A DNA stretch of 20,825 bases from Saccoglossus kowalevskii (GCF_000003605.2 NW_003123408.1:124319-145143), one strand, 5' to 3'; positions 1 through 9,433 are shown, numbered from the stretch's first letter. The notes: generated by a model from the sequence alone, not told the origin. A program made the numbers and translations.

Positions 1-197
1 ATTTACTGCCCTTTCATACCAGTTCAATTTCCTTTAATTATTACATCCAAATTTCATGATATTTAATATTTAAAACCAACCTTTATTTCACAGTCGCTTT
101 AGTTTTCACTTTTCTAAAATTATTTTACAGATCCAAAATGTTGATTTGGCCTTAACAAAAGGGGTCTATATGTATTACAGCCGCGAGCCAAAAAAAT

Positions 198-280
198 GAT
201 ATTTGGTAAAGAATACTCCCCTGTGTGTTATTTAAAAAATGCTGAGCTATTTTCTGTGGATGGAGATGATATGCTGTACA
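198..280 (+). repeat. Dispersed repeat, copy 1 of 2
   Basis: This 83-bp stretch begins GATATTTGGTAAAGAAT and ends GATGATATGCTGTACA. It is repeated in the same orientation at 10779-10866 with a few substitutions and short indels. Sequence on either side does not match between copies, so the edges are fairly sharp. I see no terminal inverted repeats, no A-tail and no open frame. It is an interspersed repeat of unknown class, perhaps a SINE or MITE fragment. Confidence 0.75.
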
Positions 281-1085
281 AACACACATGCTGAGTCGCA
301 GCACACCACTCGTCCGTGTTTCTAACTCGCAGCATACGAATACGTATACCCTTCAATAAAAGTGTCAGCACTGTTCAACTAACTCGTATCAGCTATTGGA
401 AAATTCACACACCATTTTGCCTGAGCAATAAAAAAAACGACATGCAAATTATCTTCGGCTATAGCGCAATATTTTCTTTTTTTGCAAATAGACCGGTTAT
501 TTCTTCAAAGATTGTCTGTCTATTTTTCTGGTGGTAAATATGAGGGGAGTCAAGGGAGTCCCGCCAGACGTTCATTGGACTGCCTAGGTTGATAATCAAG
601 TCCGGCATAAGGAGGCAATTCTGTTTTTCAGAATAAAAGTTGGGCAATACCGTCACTCACGTAAATATATCAATAAATCAAAACACACAAAACCAGAATC
701 ATAATTTCAATGGTCACCGATAGAGGGCAAAAACGCAGAACTCAGAGGGAAAAGCGGGTCAACGGTCAAAAGCGGGTGAGTCTATATTATTCATAATACC
801 ATATCCTCGCACGTAGATGACGTAGCACGATAAGTAAGATGTGGTTATTAGCTGAATGCGTCGACATATCGTTTGAAATATTAATCTTTTAGAATATATG
901 TAAATAGGGAAATTTAGTCAACATAACATAAAGAATTGTCGATATCATTTTCCATGGTATAATATAAAAAAACATGCCCCAACTCACATCAAAATACATT
1001 GCATTGTACGAGATAGTCTAATATAATGTAATACAATACAATACGTAACTTAATACATTTCAAAAGCTTTTATTATTCTGTAAGA

Positions 1086-1113
1086 TTTATTCAAATATAA
1101 ATACACATTTATT
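1086..1113 (-). terminator. Candidate polyadenylation signals of the sulfotransferase-like gene
   Basis: On the minus strand AATAAA occurs at 1108-1113 and again at 1086-1091, about 95 and 120 bases past the TAA stop of the gene ending at 1208. The distance suits a short 3' untranslated region. In DNA this AT-rich the hexamer also arises by chance, so the call is tentative. Confidence 0.4.
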
Positions 1114-1207
1114 ATTAATATCCTATAGTAATACTAATTCCTATTTACCTCTATGTCATATGTGCTATACATACCATAACGTATGTCAATAGAGACAATC
1201 TACTGAC

Positions 1208-1975
1208 TTACACCTTTATACGTTTGGCATAGAGTGACTCGTATATAGGAATAGCCGCCATTATGCTGTCTCGTATCGATTCTGGGAACTCAATATCTTC
1301 TTGTTCTTCTTTAGGAATGAAACCTTGGCTTTGCATGACATTTGTGTATGCCTTCATTGCAAGGCATTTCCAGACAGGATCCCAGTGGTCATTGTTGTTC
1401 TGTTTCCAGTGCAACATTGAATCCTTAAACTCAATACCAATCTTCTCACACACAGCTGTCAGAATCTCTTTGGGGTGACGTGAAAGTTCATGGGCATCGA
1501 TAACAACAGGGTCAGGACAAACCTCTTTCGTTATCCAATCATATATCTTACGTAGTTGAATAAAACCACCACCATATGGTACATTCTCACGCTTTCCATC
1601 TGTAAAAGCGAGACAAAGTTTTCTGTAGCTCATAATACTGTATCGAGGGTCGCGAATGAGAAAAATAGGTGTATAATGTTTAGGATAAAACTCTTTATCC
1701 AAAGGAAATGTCACTGATGTTTCTTTCCACACTGTTATTGGTGTTTCTTGTTGGTCATTCGCAAGCCTTTGTTTAACTTCTGCAAATGTGTATCCTTTCG
1801 TTTTGGGTAAGTGGGGCAATATTTCTGGAGGTCCTTCAGTTCCAAACCAATGTCTAGCACCATATAGCTCATGGATTACTGCTGTGTCGTCCCTACTTTT
1901 AAAGCTGAATTCCAGAGCAGTTGACAAAGACCTCGGGTTGGTTAGTATTGCGATATGACGCCTATTGGATGCCAT
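1208..1975 (-). CDS. Sulfotransferase-like P-loop protein (terminal coding exon)
   Basis: Codes for 255 residues from the first ATG (MASNRRHIAILTNPRS) to TAA at 1208-1210. The N-terminal LTNPRSLSTALEFSF has the place and shape of the 5'-phosphosulfate loop of PAPS-dependent sulfotransferases. A mid-protein segment, FLIRDPRYSIMSYRKL, fits the 3'-phosphate-binding RDPR...S motif. By family knowledge such proteins move a sulfuryl group from PAPS to an acceptor; the acceptor here is unknown. No signal peptide or membrane segment is seen, so a cytosolic enzyme is likely. The frame stays open upstream of the ATG, through a GTG at 1985-1987, to an acceptor-like pyrimidine tract and AG (forward 1996-2010), so either a 5' untranslated exon or another coding exon lies further right. 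The frame is intact. The family is fairly clear; catalytic activity is not shown by sequence alone, because the loop departs from the classical PKSGTTW form. Confidence 0.82.
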   Translation of the reverse strand: MASNRRHIAILTNPRSLSTALEFSFKSRDDTAVIHELYGARHWFGTEGPPEILPHLPKTKGYTFAEVKQRLANDQQETPITVWKETSVTFPLDKEFYPKHYTPIFLIRDPRYSIMSYRKLCLAFTDGKRENVPYGGGFIQLRKIYDWITKEVCPDPVVIDAHELSRHPKEILTAVCEKIGIEFKDSMLHWKQNNNDHWDPVWKCLAMKAYTNVMQSQGFIPKEEQEDIEFPESIRDSIMAAIPIYESLYAKRIKV

Positions 1976-1995
1976 GTCCTCGTTCACTAATGGAT

Positions 1996-2010
1996 CTGTA
2001 AAGACAAAGA
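1996..2010 (-). promoter_or_regulatory. Splice acceptor upstream of the sulfotransferase-like exon
   Basis: Read on the minus strand this is a T-rich tract running into TTTACAG, followed by ATCCATTAGTGAACGAGG and then the ATG at 1975. The reading frame is open back to this AG. It is therefore a plausible 3' splice site, either for an intron in the 5' untranslated region or for a coding exon outside the recognisable part. Confidence 0.5.
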
Positions 2011-2029
2011 TCCGAATTAGGCTAGGTGA

Positions 2030-2765
2030 GATTAGTCAGTTGGTTAGTGTGTCACCATGCGTGTTATATTATTCAAATAGTCTATTTATATGTTTACAAT
2101 CTTTCGCCTTTCATGCTTATTAATTTGTTGGCATTTGTTGACATCTTTCTAACAGACTGTGGCTTCAGGCTCGTGTGCAATGGCAATTTCCAATGCCACT
2201 TTATGTGAAACATTTCCTTACACAATTAGAAGGACATACAATGGCTAACTTACAGGTTATTGTGTATGCCAGTAGAAATCACAAAATGTGTTTATTCGAA
2301 AAGGTTAAACCATAGAAAATGCCCGGATGTGTCCGACCTCTGATATTATCAAAGGAAACACTTGTCTCATTTGATTTTCTCTTTTGAAACATTCAAATGA
2401 ATATTTCGTTGTGTCCATTGTTGGAAACTTCTGGCCATATACATTGTCTTTATGCTATGATTTATTTGCAGTTATTCCGTGACTTTGCAGTATAGGACAG
2501 TTTTCCGACGTAGTGCTTTTGATATAAGTCATAGACTAGTTTTCCAGCTGAAAAGTTTCTCCTTACCGGAGAATATCAGGAAGGCTATGTTTGAGAATGA
2601 TAATGTCATCAATGCTTTAGAAATAATTGTGATGAAAATATTTAGTTTAATTCTGATCATGATATGGCCTTAATCTGTTGCTGAAAATACCACAATACAG
2701 ACTACAAGCTCACGATAACATTAAAAATAGGAACTGACTGGCGGAGTACACTGACGTAGACAATA
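2030..2765. other. Intergenic or upstream intron; nothing recognised
   Basis: Open frames here (2026-2208, 2479-2673) are short and lack recognisable domains. If the acceptor at 1996-1997 is used, part of this stretch is intron of the minus-strand sulfotransferase-like gene. No upstream exon could be identified. Confidence 0.5.
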
Positions 2766-2929
2766 CGCCATATAACATAATGGATGCGTATTTACATAAT
2801 TGAGTAAGTTCATTGAATAATGTATTTTTCAAAAAATTGGAGATGGCACGTTCATGCTTCATTATTTTAAGAAAAACATCTCAATTTTGCCTCCCTGCGA
2901 TTTTATTAGTGTTGTTACACTCTAGAAAT

Positions 2930-3180
2930 AAAGATTGTCTTTCAATTTCAAAACATGTACATTCCAGAATGAAATGCATCTCATCCTCTATCACATCGTT
3001 ATTACATTTCTTACACTTTCTATCCTCAAGTTGGATTTTTGGATTTTTCGGCGAGCTAATTTTATTTTTACAGTGTGATCACTTCGTCGATATCTTGATA
3101 ACATTTTCCGAAGATTGAAATCATCGATGTTGTCTAAATAATCTTTTAATACAAAATCCTTTTTGAATAGCTTGTACATT
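2930..3180 (-). pseudogene. LINE C-terminal Cys/His region, broken
   Basis: One frame (2991-3179) reads LRKMLSRYRRSDHTVKIK, the R-x-S/S-H-type segment seen near the C-terminus of many non-LTR polymerases. A frame change then gives KCNNDVIEDEMHFILEC (about 2950-3005), a Cys-x-n-His-x4-Cys arrangement typical of the terminal zinc-knuckle-like motif. Sequence below 2930 still reads loosely as C-terminal protein down to about 2770, then nothing recognisable. Confidence 0.7.
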
Positions 3181-3589
3181 CTTAGCTTATTTCCCTCCTC
3201 ATTTTTATCGCTTGATTTATTTAGTTGATCTTTCCAGAATGAAGAATCTTAATGTATAGTTTTGATTTTATTGAATCTGAGAATTGTTTTATGTTATATA
3301 TTTTCGGGTTGTCAGACTTCAAATCTCAAATATTCTCAACATTTTTTATCCAAGAAGTATTTATTCTCATTGATTCAATTAATACTGACTTAAGGATGTA
3401 GTTATTTGGCAGCGTGTGAAGTCTATTTCATTTGTAAAATACATCTTTTAGCTCTTATTGGTATTCTTCCTAATTCCCCGCCCCCTGGTACCTATAGTTG
3501 GGGTTACTTTATTTACTCCAAGTATGAACCGGTAAAACGGACTGCATACTTGTTCAAGACTATTAACAACGTTTGAATTTTAACATGCC

Positions 3590-4630
3590 CGAACTTCAGC
3601 TCCACGCAACACAATTGGTGAAATTAATTGATCAAACAACTTCAGACATAACTTAGGTGTCACCAGCTTTTGATGCAACACTGTATGTCTGATAGTAAAC
3701 AGTGCTTTCAATGCGTTGTGTTTAGCATTTGTTGATTTAGTTTAAATTTTCCGTTAGGTGTGAAGATCACACTAAGGTAACAGAACTCTTTTACTGTTGT
3801 AATAGTCTCATTATTCAATATCATATTATTTTTTAATAAATGATTACTTTAATCTCCATTGTGAGCAATAATTTGATAATTTATTTAAACAGTTTTGTAG
3901 GCCTTCAGCACTTTCTGATAACAAAACCAAGTCATCAGCATAGAAAATGTCATTCAGTAGTGTAGTCATCAATTAAAACAGAATTATATTTTTGTTCACC
4001 AAATACCAAATCATTAATAAAGATATTGAAAAGAGTTGGTGAAAGGTTGCAATCTTGTTTTACTCCACAGTTAGATATAAAATCATCAGTTAAACCTGTT
4101 GCAATTGGTAACTTTGTATTTCATATTATTGTACATCGATGATGTTGTAAAAATTTCCTGTAATATTTAAGTTTTGCGGTTTCAAAAATAAACCTTCTCT
4201 CCAGACACTATCGAAAGCTTTTTTGAAGTTGATACAACAAGCATATAATTGCCTGGGTTTATTTTTTGATTTTTGTTTTCTGTACAGGGTTTTATCCACT
4301 GCTGTCTTTAAGAGAAAATGGCATCTGTGGTTCTACGCTGTTTTCTAAAACCAAAGTGTGTCTAACTCAGTAAATTATTTGATTCGAAATACAAAACTAA
4401 TCTTTCATTCAGAATACTGGTGAACAATTTGGATAAGCTGTTGGATTTTTCAATTGCTCTGTAATTTCCCAGATCTGACTTATCACCAGATTTATGTAAA
4501 GGAACTAAGGAAGTCGACTTCCAGCATTCGGGAAATGTACCACTAACCAAAATAGTATTAAATAATTTGCACAGACTTTGAATAAGTGATTTGTTTCTTA
4601 TTTTTAGCATTTCAGTTGCAACAGCATCAT
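3590..4630 (-). pseudogene. LINE reverse transcriptase domain, broken
   Basis: Fingers: SDDAVATEMLK runs, after a frame change, into SGTFPECWKSTSLVPLHKSG and then LGNYRAI and SKLFTSILNERL (4362-4610). After a stop near 4362 the frame changes and gives FGFRKQRRTTDAIF (about 4315-4360). After a further frameshift comes CCINFKKAFDSVWREGL (about 4195-4245), which carries the first catalytic Asp. GVKQDCNLSPTLFNIFINDL follows at about 4015-4075 (usual form GVRQG), then the YADD box at 3931-3942 leading into LVLLSESAEGLQ. Thumb-like sequence continues in shifting frames to about 3590. The motif order is diagnostic of non-LTR reverse transcriptase, which copies the element RNA at the nicked target. 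Multiple stops make it non-functional. Confidence 0.9.
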
Positions 4631-5341
4631 CACTCCTGGATTTTTATTTTTTTTATTGAATCTAAAATTTCTTTTTCTGTAATTCAGAACTGGGTTGTCC
4701 TGTGTTGATTTCTCTTTGGTCCACAGTTTTTGTTTAATTTCAATGTTACTGACATTTTCTAAATTGTACAATTTTTTTTTAAATGACTTAGCCAAGTAGA
4801 ACTTGAAATGAACTGTTCCAAGTTATTGTTTATTCGGACAGTCAGTTGTTTCAATATTGTAGTAGCCAGTACTCACTATTTTGATTGAAATATCAAGACT
4901 TGATATTTCCAATTGATTAATCATCTGACGTTTGAATTCATTTTTCTTATTGGTTATTGAACGTTTATGTATCTTTTCTTTGGCTCTTTGGAAAGCAGTT
5001 TTAAGTTTAATAAGTTTTTTTCTTAATTCACTACAATTTGTCAAACCAAGGTTCTCTAATTATGTGGGTCCTTTTTTTGTTAATGCTTTTTTTAAACAAG
5101 TGTAAGCTGTATTCATTAATATATTTGTTAACTGATTTGTAAATTCATTCACATTTACTTCTTCTGTATTAATTTCTGTGTTTTTATTAGCTGGCTACAT
5201 AACATGCCTATGAATTTATTTTTGGACTCCTGATCCTAAATATATTTAGGGGGCAATATATTTAGGGGGTTGTTCTGTACTACTAATTTTAGTTTCTACA
5301 TGGACAGATAATGTTAAGGCAATAGGACAATAGTCTGAAAG

Positions 5342-6071
5342 TTAACTCAGATTATCAACTTTAAAGTGACAGACACAATGAAAGAGACTCTTAGAAACTG
5401 TACAGTAGTATACCGTGCTGGAACCTGTCGGGTGATGATATGTAAAATTTCCTAATAAATCGCCAATTACTCTGCCATTAACAATTATCGAGTCATTGCT
5501 TACACACAGATCTACAAGATGGTTTGTGTTTTTATCTAAATTGTATCTTCTATTGAAATTATCTGCAATGTAGTTTTGAGGGGTTGGCACATGACTATTG
5601 GAATCATCAACAATAAAATCAACAATATAATATTCCCAGTTCTACTATTAAAATCTTCCATCGTGATCACGTCGGCCTGATGAGAGAACCTAGCAATTTC
5701 TTTTTCCAAAATACTGAAATAATCTTTGTTATAGTGGTAAACAGATTTCTCTGGTGGAATGTAAATACAAGCTAAAAAAATATCTTGTTGTAAGGAAAAG
5801 AAGTTCTTGTCCAGCTTGCACCATATAAAAGTCATTATTTTCATAATTAATTTTCGATAACCCCTTTTTAAATTAACAAAATTGCAATTTGGGTGATTTT
5901 CTAATTCTATCAGATCTAAAACTACAAAAATTAACACAAAATTGGTACTGTCACCTAACCAGGTTTCCTGAACACACAAAATATCAAAACTTTCAAATGC
6001 TGATACAAAATCTATGCATTTTTCCCTAAGCCGTGGATGTTCCAACTACCAATTTTAAGTTTGGATTGCAT
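5342..6071 (-). pseudogene. LINE endonuclease domain (EEP fold), broken
   Basis: The frame opens at ATG 6071 with MQSKLKIGSWNIHGLGKN, the usual start of an apurinic-like endonuclease. It then hits a TAG after about 19 codons and resumes in another frame as DILCVQETWL (about 5955-5985, with the catalytic Glu in QETW). Further on are ACIYIPPEKS and VITMEDFNSRTG (about 5629-5670), where a Glu stands in place of the usual Gly before the DFN core. The C-terminal part, in a third frame (5342-5590), has NGRVIGDLLGNFTYHHPTGS followed by STVYYC, where the usual Asp before Tyr is replaced. In live elements this domain nicks the target DNA to prime reverse transcription. Here it is a fossil. Confidence 0.85.
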
Positions 6072-7493
6072 TATTTCTAAACAGTATGTTAATGCGGATA
6101 CAACAGGTTGTAATATCGACTAAATGACTTGAAAATCACCAACTACAATCGTTTTTGACGAAACTGGACTGTAGACAATATTAACAACATTTTAGCATGT
6201 GTTTTTAACGCCTGAAAAAGAAAAATATAAAATAAGAAAAAGGAAAAAAAAAGAGATATAATATAATAAAATAGCATTTTTCTCGCTTGGACTCAAAGAA
6301 CATTTAATTTTATTTTCCAGGTCATGGAGGTGGGTCATGGAAATGTTTTCACCATCCACACTCTCTTGTATTAGCACGTCCACCCACCATGGTTTGCGGT
6401 ATGCATTTTATTGTTTTTTCATCTGCCACGGTCCTTTTCTAAAAGTGTGCTTTGCATCCCCCCTTTGTGTTTTTCAAACCTCGTATAGACGTTGGAACTT
6501 ACGTTGAAAACATTGTTTAGAGAAACATTGCTTATACCTGTTGCTCAGTCCCCACATATTTCATAAGTCAAAATTATTGCGTTATGGCAGATGATTTCGA
6601 AGCAAAGTCATGAGAGTATTTCACCACTATTTCATGATTTACACAGATATTTCTTTAAAACCACTCCAAAAAAATTACATATTTGGCAAGGATGAACCAC
6701 TAACCTGCTGTATAGCAAAAATCAGGAAGCTGAGTTGACCAGTTTTGCTTAAATCGTGGTTTTAAAATGACAACAAGTCACAACAGAAATTTGCTTGGAC
6801 TTGGGTGATAAAAATGTACTGGTCTAGAATTTCAAAATAGAATACTGTATATATATACTATAAATACGCTTCTAAACAATAGGGATTATTTCCAGCTCCA
6901 GCCAAGCTCCGGTAAAAAAACGCTTTTTCTAGAACTTACAGGTCGATTATGTCGTGCCAAATTGGATGTATGTGACTATGAATATGACAGCAGTGACTGT
7001 GTGTAGTATTTATGACAATAAATAGTGTACGAGTTGATATTTGGGCGGATGAAAGTCGAAAAACACGAACTGGGAAAAGGGACGCGCTACTAAGCTTGAA
7101 TAATTAACTGCTGTCAATCAAAGTCACGTGATGTTGGACCTCTGAAACAGGATGCGTCATCTAATCTCCACAAACATTTACACAGTTTCTAATGCGTTTC
7201 TCATAATCACATAGCGAATTCAACAAGGACAATGACAATCGTGTTCCCAAATTTAAAAAGTCGCCACAGAGAGTACGAGCCATAAATACCCCTAGTTGTT
7301 TTAATGAAATGAATTTAATATTGTTTACTGTTATTGTCCGATGGTGTGTACGTGGTGTTAAAACATGTTCCAAAAATAACGCAGCCTATGACCGTAAATG
7401 GATCGTAAATGTTGTGACTATTTTTATTTTCTCTAAAATCATTTTTTTCAACGTGACTACAAAAGCTAGCATTCACAGTCGTGCTAACATATA
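6072..7493. other. Intergenic; nothing firm
   Basis: No gene is supported. A minus-strand frame at 6192-6383 (63 residues, preceded by KPWWVD) could be remnant LINE ORF1 or linker sequence, but I cannot establish that. Frames at 7161-7373 and 7309-7512 lack domains. The rest is unremarkable AT-rich sequence, including a short TA run near 6846-6860. Confidence 0.5.
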
Positions 7494-7501
7494 TATTAGA
7501 A

Positions 7502-7529
7502 GCGTTCAATAAGTAATGCCCCTGACCCA
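7502..7529. repeat. Left terminal inverted repeat of mariner
   Basis: Starts GCGTTCAATAAGTAATG and is the exact reverse complement of 8673-8700 over 28 bases. A TA dinucleotide six bases further out (7494-7495) marks the target site. Confidence 0.95.
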
Positions 7530-7572
7530 TTTTCCATAGCAGGAGATTAATGAAATTTGGCACAGTATGAAA

Positions 7573-8548
7573 CTAGCCAGAGTTATGCATTTCTTCCCAT
7601 CGTTTGATGCAGCTCTTGACACCGTTTTTGTAGAACACCCCAGGTTGGTCCTCCAGCCACGTCGTAACTTCAGAAACCAATGTTGCATCGTCTAGGAAAC
7701 GCTTTCCTTTCAAAAACAAGTTCAAGGCTGGAAAGAGATGAAAGTCAGAGGATGCAAGGTCAGGAGAGTAAGGAGGATGGGGGAGGATTTCATAGCCACA
7801 CGGCCATGCTTCTGATCGGCGCGTTGTCCTGAATGAGGAGGATACCGTTGCTAATCTTGCCCGGTCTCTTTATTTTGATAGCTTCTCTCAATTTCATCAA
7901 AAATGAAGCGTAATGATAGGCTCCTGTAATTGTGGTACACTTTGCCAAATTGCCAGGAAATCTGTCATCACTACTCCGTCCTGGTCCCAGAAAACTGTGA
8001 GCATAACCTTGCCGGCAGAGGGCTGTACCCTTGCCTTATTTGGAGGTGATGAGTCCAAGTGCTTCCACAGTGCATTGACTTGGCTTTGGTCTCTGGATCA
8101 TAGTGATGGACCAAAGTTTCATCAGTCTTTTGAAAATCTTTGACTCATCTTCTTGGCATATCTCCAAATTCATCCTCGAGCACTCGATACGTTCTTGCTT
8201 CTGGAAAGGTGTGAGCAACCTGGGAATCCATCTGGCAGACACCTTATGCATATGCATATGGTTATAAATGATAGTTTTCACGGACTCTGTATTAATCTTG
8301 ACCTCTTGAGCTATTTGGCTAACAGTAGTGGGTCGATCCTCCAAAATGGCTCAGATCAGGGACGACCAGGTCTGGGAGCTGTTTCCACAGTCTTCCGGCC
8401 ATGTTTGAATTCAGATGCCAGCGTTTTACAAGGGCATGTGATGGGGCATCATCACCATAAGTTTCTTCAGTTCATCAAAAGTCTCCTTTGGTGTGCATCC
8501 TTTCAAATACAAAAACCGGATCATGGCGGGGCACTCAACTGGCTCCAT
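7573..8548 (-). pseudogene. Mariner transposase, frameshifted
   Basis: Starts at ATG 8548 (MEPVECPAMIRFLYLKG) with the N-terminal helix-turn-helix region. The frame shifts after FDELKK and is disrupted further before ILEDRPTTVSQIAQEV (near 8344), the second DNA-binding helix set. KVSARWIPRLLTPFQKQERI follows, with catalytic Asp 1 in DETLVHHYD (codon 8121-8123). Asp 2 lies in LLIQDNAP (codon 7826-7828) and Asp 3 in PPYSPDLASSDF (codon 7759-7761). Only 64 bases separate the Asp 2 and Asp 3 codons, where a D,D34D enzyme needs 102. That is a 38-base, frame-breaking loss that removes active-site sequence. From CGYEILPHPP to a TAG at 7573-7575 one frame is intact. The protein cannot be active. Family assignment is firm; subfamily is not. 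Confidence 0.93.
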
Positions 8549-8672
8549 TTCACACCTGACTCAGTTTAAACACCTGTAAATCAGAAACCACAATTAGTTC
8601 AGAGCTGTTTTTGCAACATAGAGATGTAAATCATTACACATTCAAATTTCATCTAGATAAGACAACTGGAAG

Positions 8673-8700
8673 TGGGTCAGGGGCATTACTTATTGAACGC
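8673..8700. repeat. Right terminal inverted repeat of mariner
   Basis: Exact 28-base reverse complement of 7502-7529. It is followed by CCCTCG and then TA at 8707-8708. Confidence 0.95.
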
Positions 8701-8708
8701 CCCTCGTA

Positions 8709-9051
8709 TAGCCGTTCTGTTTCCGTTACAAGTGGCTGTAGTCGGTCAACGACTTTTAGCGACAGAGAAACAGAAGCTTCAAACAATTTTTAAAAATAGA
8801 GAACAACATCATTGGTAATCATCAACTTATGCTTGCGTTCAATGTATCGATCGTCGTTCCAAACGATTCTACATCCAAACATTTTGATGTGTCATTATCA
8901 TGCTTTACAATAGAAAGGAAATTTCACTGCTATTCCCACGTATTAGTAGCAGCACTCATGAGAGTGAAAGTGCGAGCGCCATGCAGCGAAAATATTTTTT
9001 GTTATCGTTGACCGCAGCATGACATCACTCTAAGCGTAAGTACATCATGGT
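8709..9051. other. Spacer between mariner and the promoter-like unit; nothing recognised
   Basis: No domain-bearing frame. The open frame at 8829-9011 (60 residues) has no recognisable features. Imperfect complementary segments (TCTGTTTCCG near 8716 and CAGAGAAACAGAAGC near 8762) are too weak to call. Confidence 0.5.
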
Positions 9052-9076
9052 CATCGCTGTGGCATCGTAGTTACGA

Positions 9077-9098
9077 CACAGTCCCGTGAGGGACTGTG
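9077..9098. repeat. Perfect 9-bp hairpin near the unit's 5' end
   Basis: CACAGTCCC (9077-9085), loop GTGA (9086-9089), then GGGACTGTG (9090-9098). The arms are exact complements. It lies about 20 bases inside the proposed LTR start. Function unknown. Confidence 0.8.
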
Positions 9099-9213
9099 AT
9101 AGAGGAACTGTGGATACGAGGATGGCAAATGACATGAAACGGTAAATTCGCAGTTCAGACGAATGCGTATTGTTGATGTCGCATACGACTTATTTACCAC
9201 TTCCGTGTCACTG

Positions 9214-9228
9214 AGAATGTTCTAGAAC
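9214..9228 (+). promoter_or_regulatory. Perfect three-unit heat-shock element, distal
   Basis: Reads aGAAtgTTCtaGAAc, an exact match to the nGAAnnTTCnnGAAn consensus bound by HSF1 trimers. GAA lies at 9215-9217, TTC at 9220-9222 and GAA at 9225-9227. It is about 170 bases upstream of the TATA box at 9396. Confidence 0.65.
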
Positions 9229-9246
9229 CGTACTGTGTCTGGGTGG

Positions 9247-9258
9247 GATATTCTAGAT
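9247..9258 (+). promoter_or_regulatory. Degenerate heat-shock element
   Basis: GGATATTCTAGAT keeps the central TTCTAGA (9251-9257) shared with the two perfect sites, but each outer triplet has one mismatch. Listed because it lies between them with the same core. Confidence 0.35.
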
Positions 9259-9316
9259 TTTTTTAGAAACTGGTTGAATAGGTAATAGAACACTGTAGGA
9301 GGCAATAGAAGGCAAT

Positions 9317-9331
9317 GGAACATTCTAGAAA
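9317..9331 (+). promoter_or_regulatory. Perfect three-unit heat-shock element, proximal
   Basis: Reads gGAAcaTTCtaGAAa, a second exact nGAAnnTTCnnGAAn match. GAA lies at 9318-9320, TTC at 9323-9325 and GAA at 9328-9330. It is about 65 bases upstream of the TATA box, a typical place for a working element. Confidence 0.68.
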
Positions 9332-9395
9332 TGTGTAGTAAGTGTCAGACTCATTATGTATTCTGATGTAATGGTCTATTTATAGACAGTGGGGG

Positions 9396-9403
9396 TATAT
9401 ATA
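9396..9403 (+). promoter_or_regulatory. TATA box
   Basis: TATATATA preceded by GGGGG and followed by GGCATGG. Transcription would be expected to begin about 25-30 bases downstream, near 9425, close to a perfect stem-loop. The short palindrome GTCTAT-TT-ATAGAC (9374-9387) lies just upstream. Confidence 0.6.
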
Positions 9404-9405
9404 GG

Positions 9406-9433
9406 CATGGAAGGTCCGTTAATACCTTCCATG
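9406..9433 (+). repeat. Perfect 10-bp hairpin just after the TATA box
   Basis: CATGGAAGGT (9406-9415), eight-base loop CCGTTAAT, then ACCTTCCATG (9424-9433). The arms are exact complements. It lies where the start of transcription is expected, so it may act as DNA palindrome or, partly, as the 5' end of the RNA. Confidence 0.75.

Larger units (their letters stand above)
1..1207. other. Intergenic, mostly featureless, 3' of the sulfotransferase-like gene
   Basis: No coding region is supported here. Short open frames at 316-537 (+) and 459-656 (-) show no recognisable domain. Visible structure is limited to a dispersed repeat copy at 198-280, a short direct repeat AAAAGCGGGT at 750-759 and 768-777, and a run of TACAA-type simple sequence near 1020-1045. 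Part of the right end is probably the 3' untranslated region of the minus-strand gene that stops at 1208. Confidence 0.6.
2770..6071 (-). mobile_element. Decayed non-LTR retrotransposon (LINE), EN-RT type
   Basis: Read on the minus strand, this holds in order: an ORF start and endonuclease domain (6071 to about 5342), a linker (about 5045-4620), a reverse transcriptase (about 4630-3830) and a C-terminal Cys/His region (about 3180-2930). The order is that of non-LTR elements with an apurinic-type endonuclease, such as the Jockey/CR1/I groups; I cannot name the clade. Several frameshifts and stops separate the pieces, for example a TAG about 20 codons after the start, a stop at 5342, and stops near 4362 and 4315. 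The copy cannot make an intact protein. Neither the 3' tail nor target-site duplications could be located, so both ends are approximate, and no convincing ORF1 was found upstream. Confidence 0.88.
7496..8706 (-). mobile_element. Mariner-family DNA transposon, complete but inactive
   Basis: The 1211-bp element is bounded by TA on each side (7494-7495 and 8707-8708), the target duplication expected of Tc1/mariner elements. Its ends form inverted repeats: 28 bases match perfectly between 7502-7529 and the complement of 8673-8700, starting GCGTTCAATAAGTAATGCCC. The outermost six bases differ (TTAGAA on the left, CGAGGG in complement on the right). The interior codes on the minus strand for a mariner-type transposase with all three catalytic aspartates but with frameshifts and a deletion. 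The length is near the usual 1.2-1.3 kb. It is a dead copy, whose last movement must have used transposase made elsewhere or predated the damage. Confidence 0.95.

Noticed and set aside
316-656. Overlapping short frames on both strands
   Set aside because: No domain, composition typical of AT-rich non-coding DNA, and no splice context.
1976-1987. Extending the sulfotransferase-like protein to a GTG start (four extra residues)
   Set aside because: GTG is not a usual start in animals. The ATG at 1973-1975 is the first credible start, and the open frame upstream is better explained by an exon boundary at 1995.
6192-6383. 63-residue minus-strand frame preceded by KPWWVD, perhaps LINE ORF1
   Set aside because: No ORF1 hallmark (zinc knuckle, RRM or coiled coil) is visible and the C-terminal half is low-complexity Phe/Leu/Tyr. 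Left uncalled.
7913-8569. Plus-strand frames of 76 and 138 residues
   Set aside because: They are the antisense of the mariner transposase, whose motifs are clear on the other strand.
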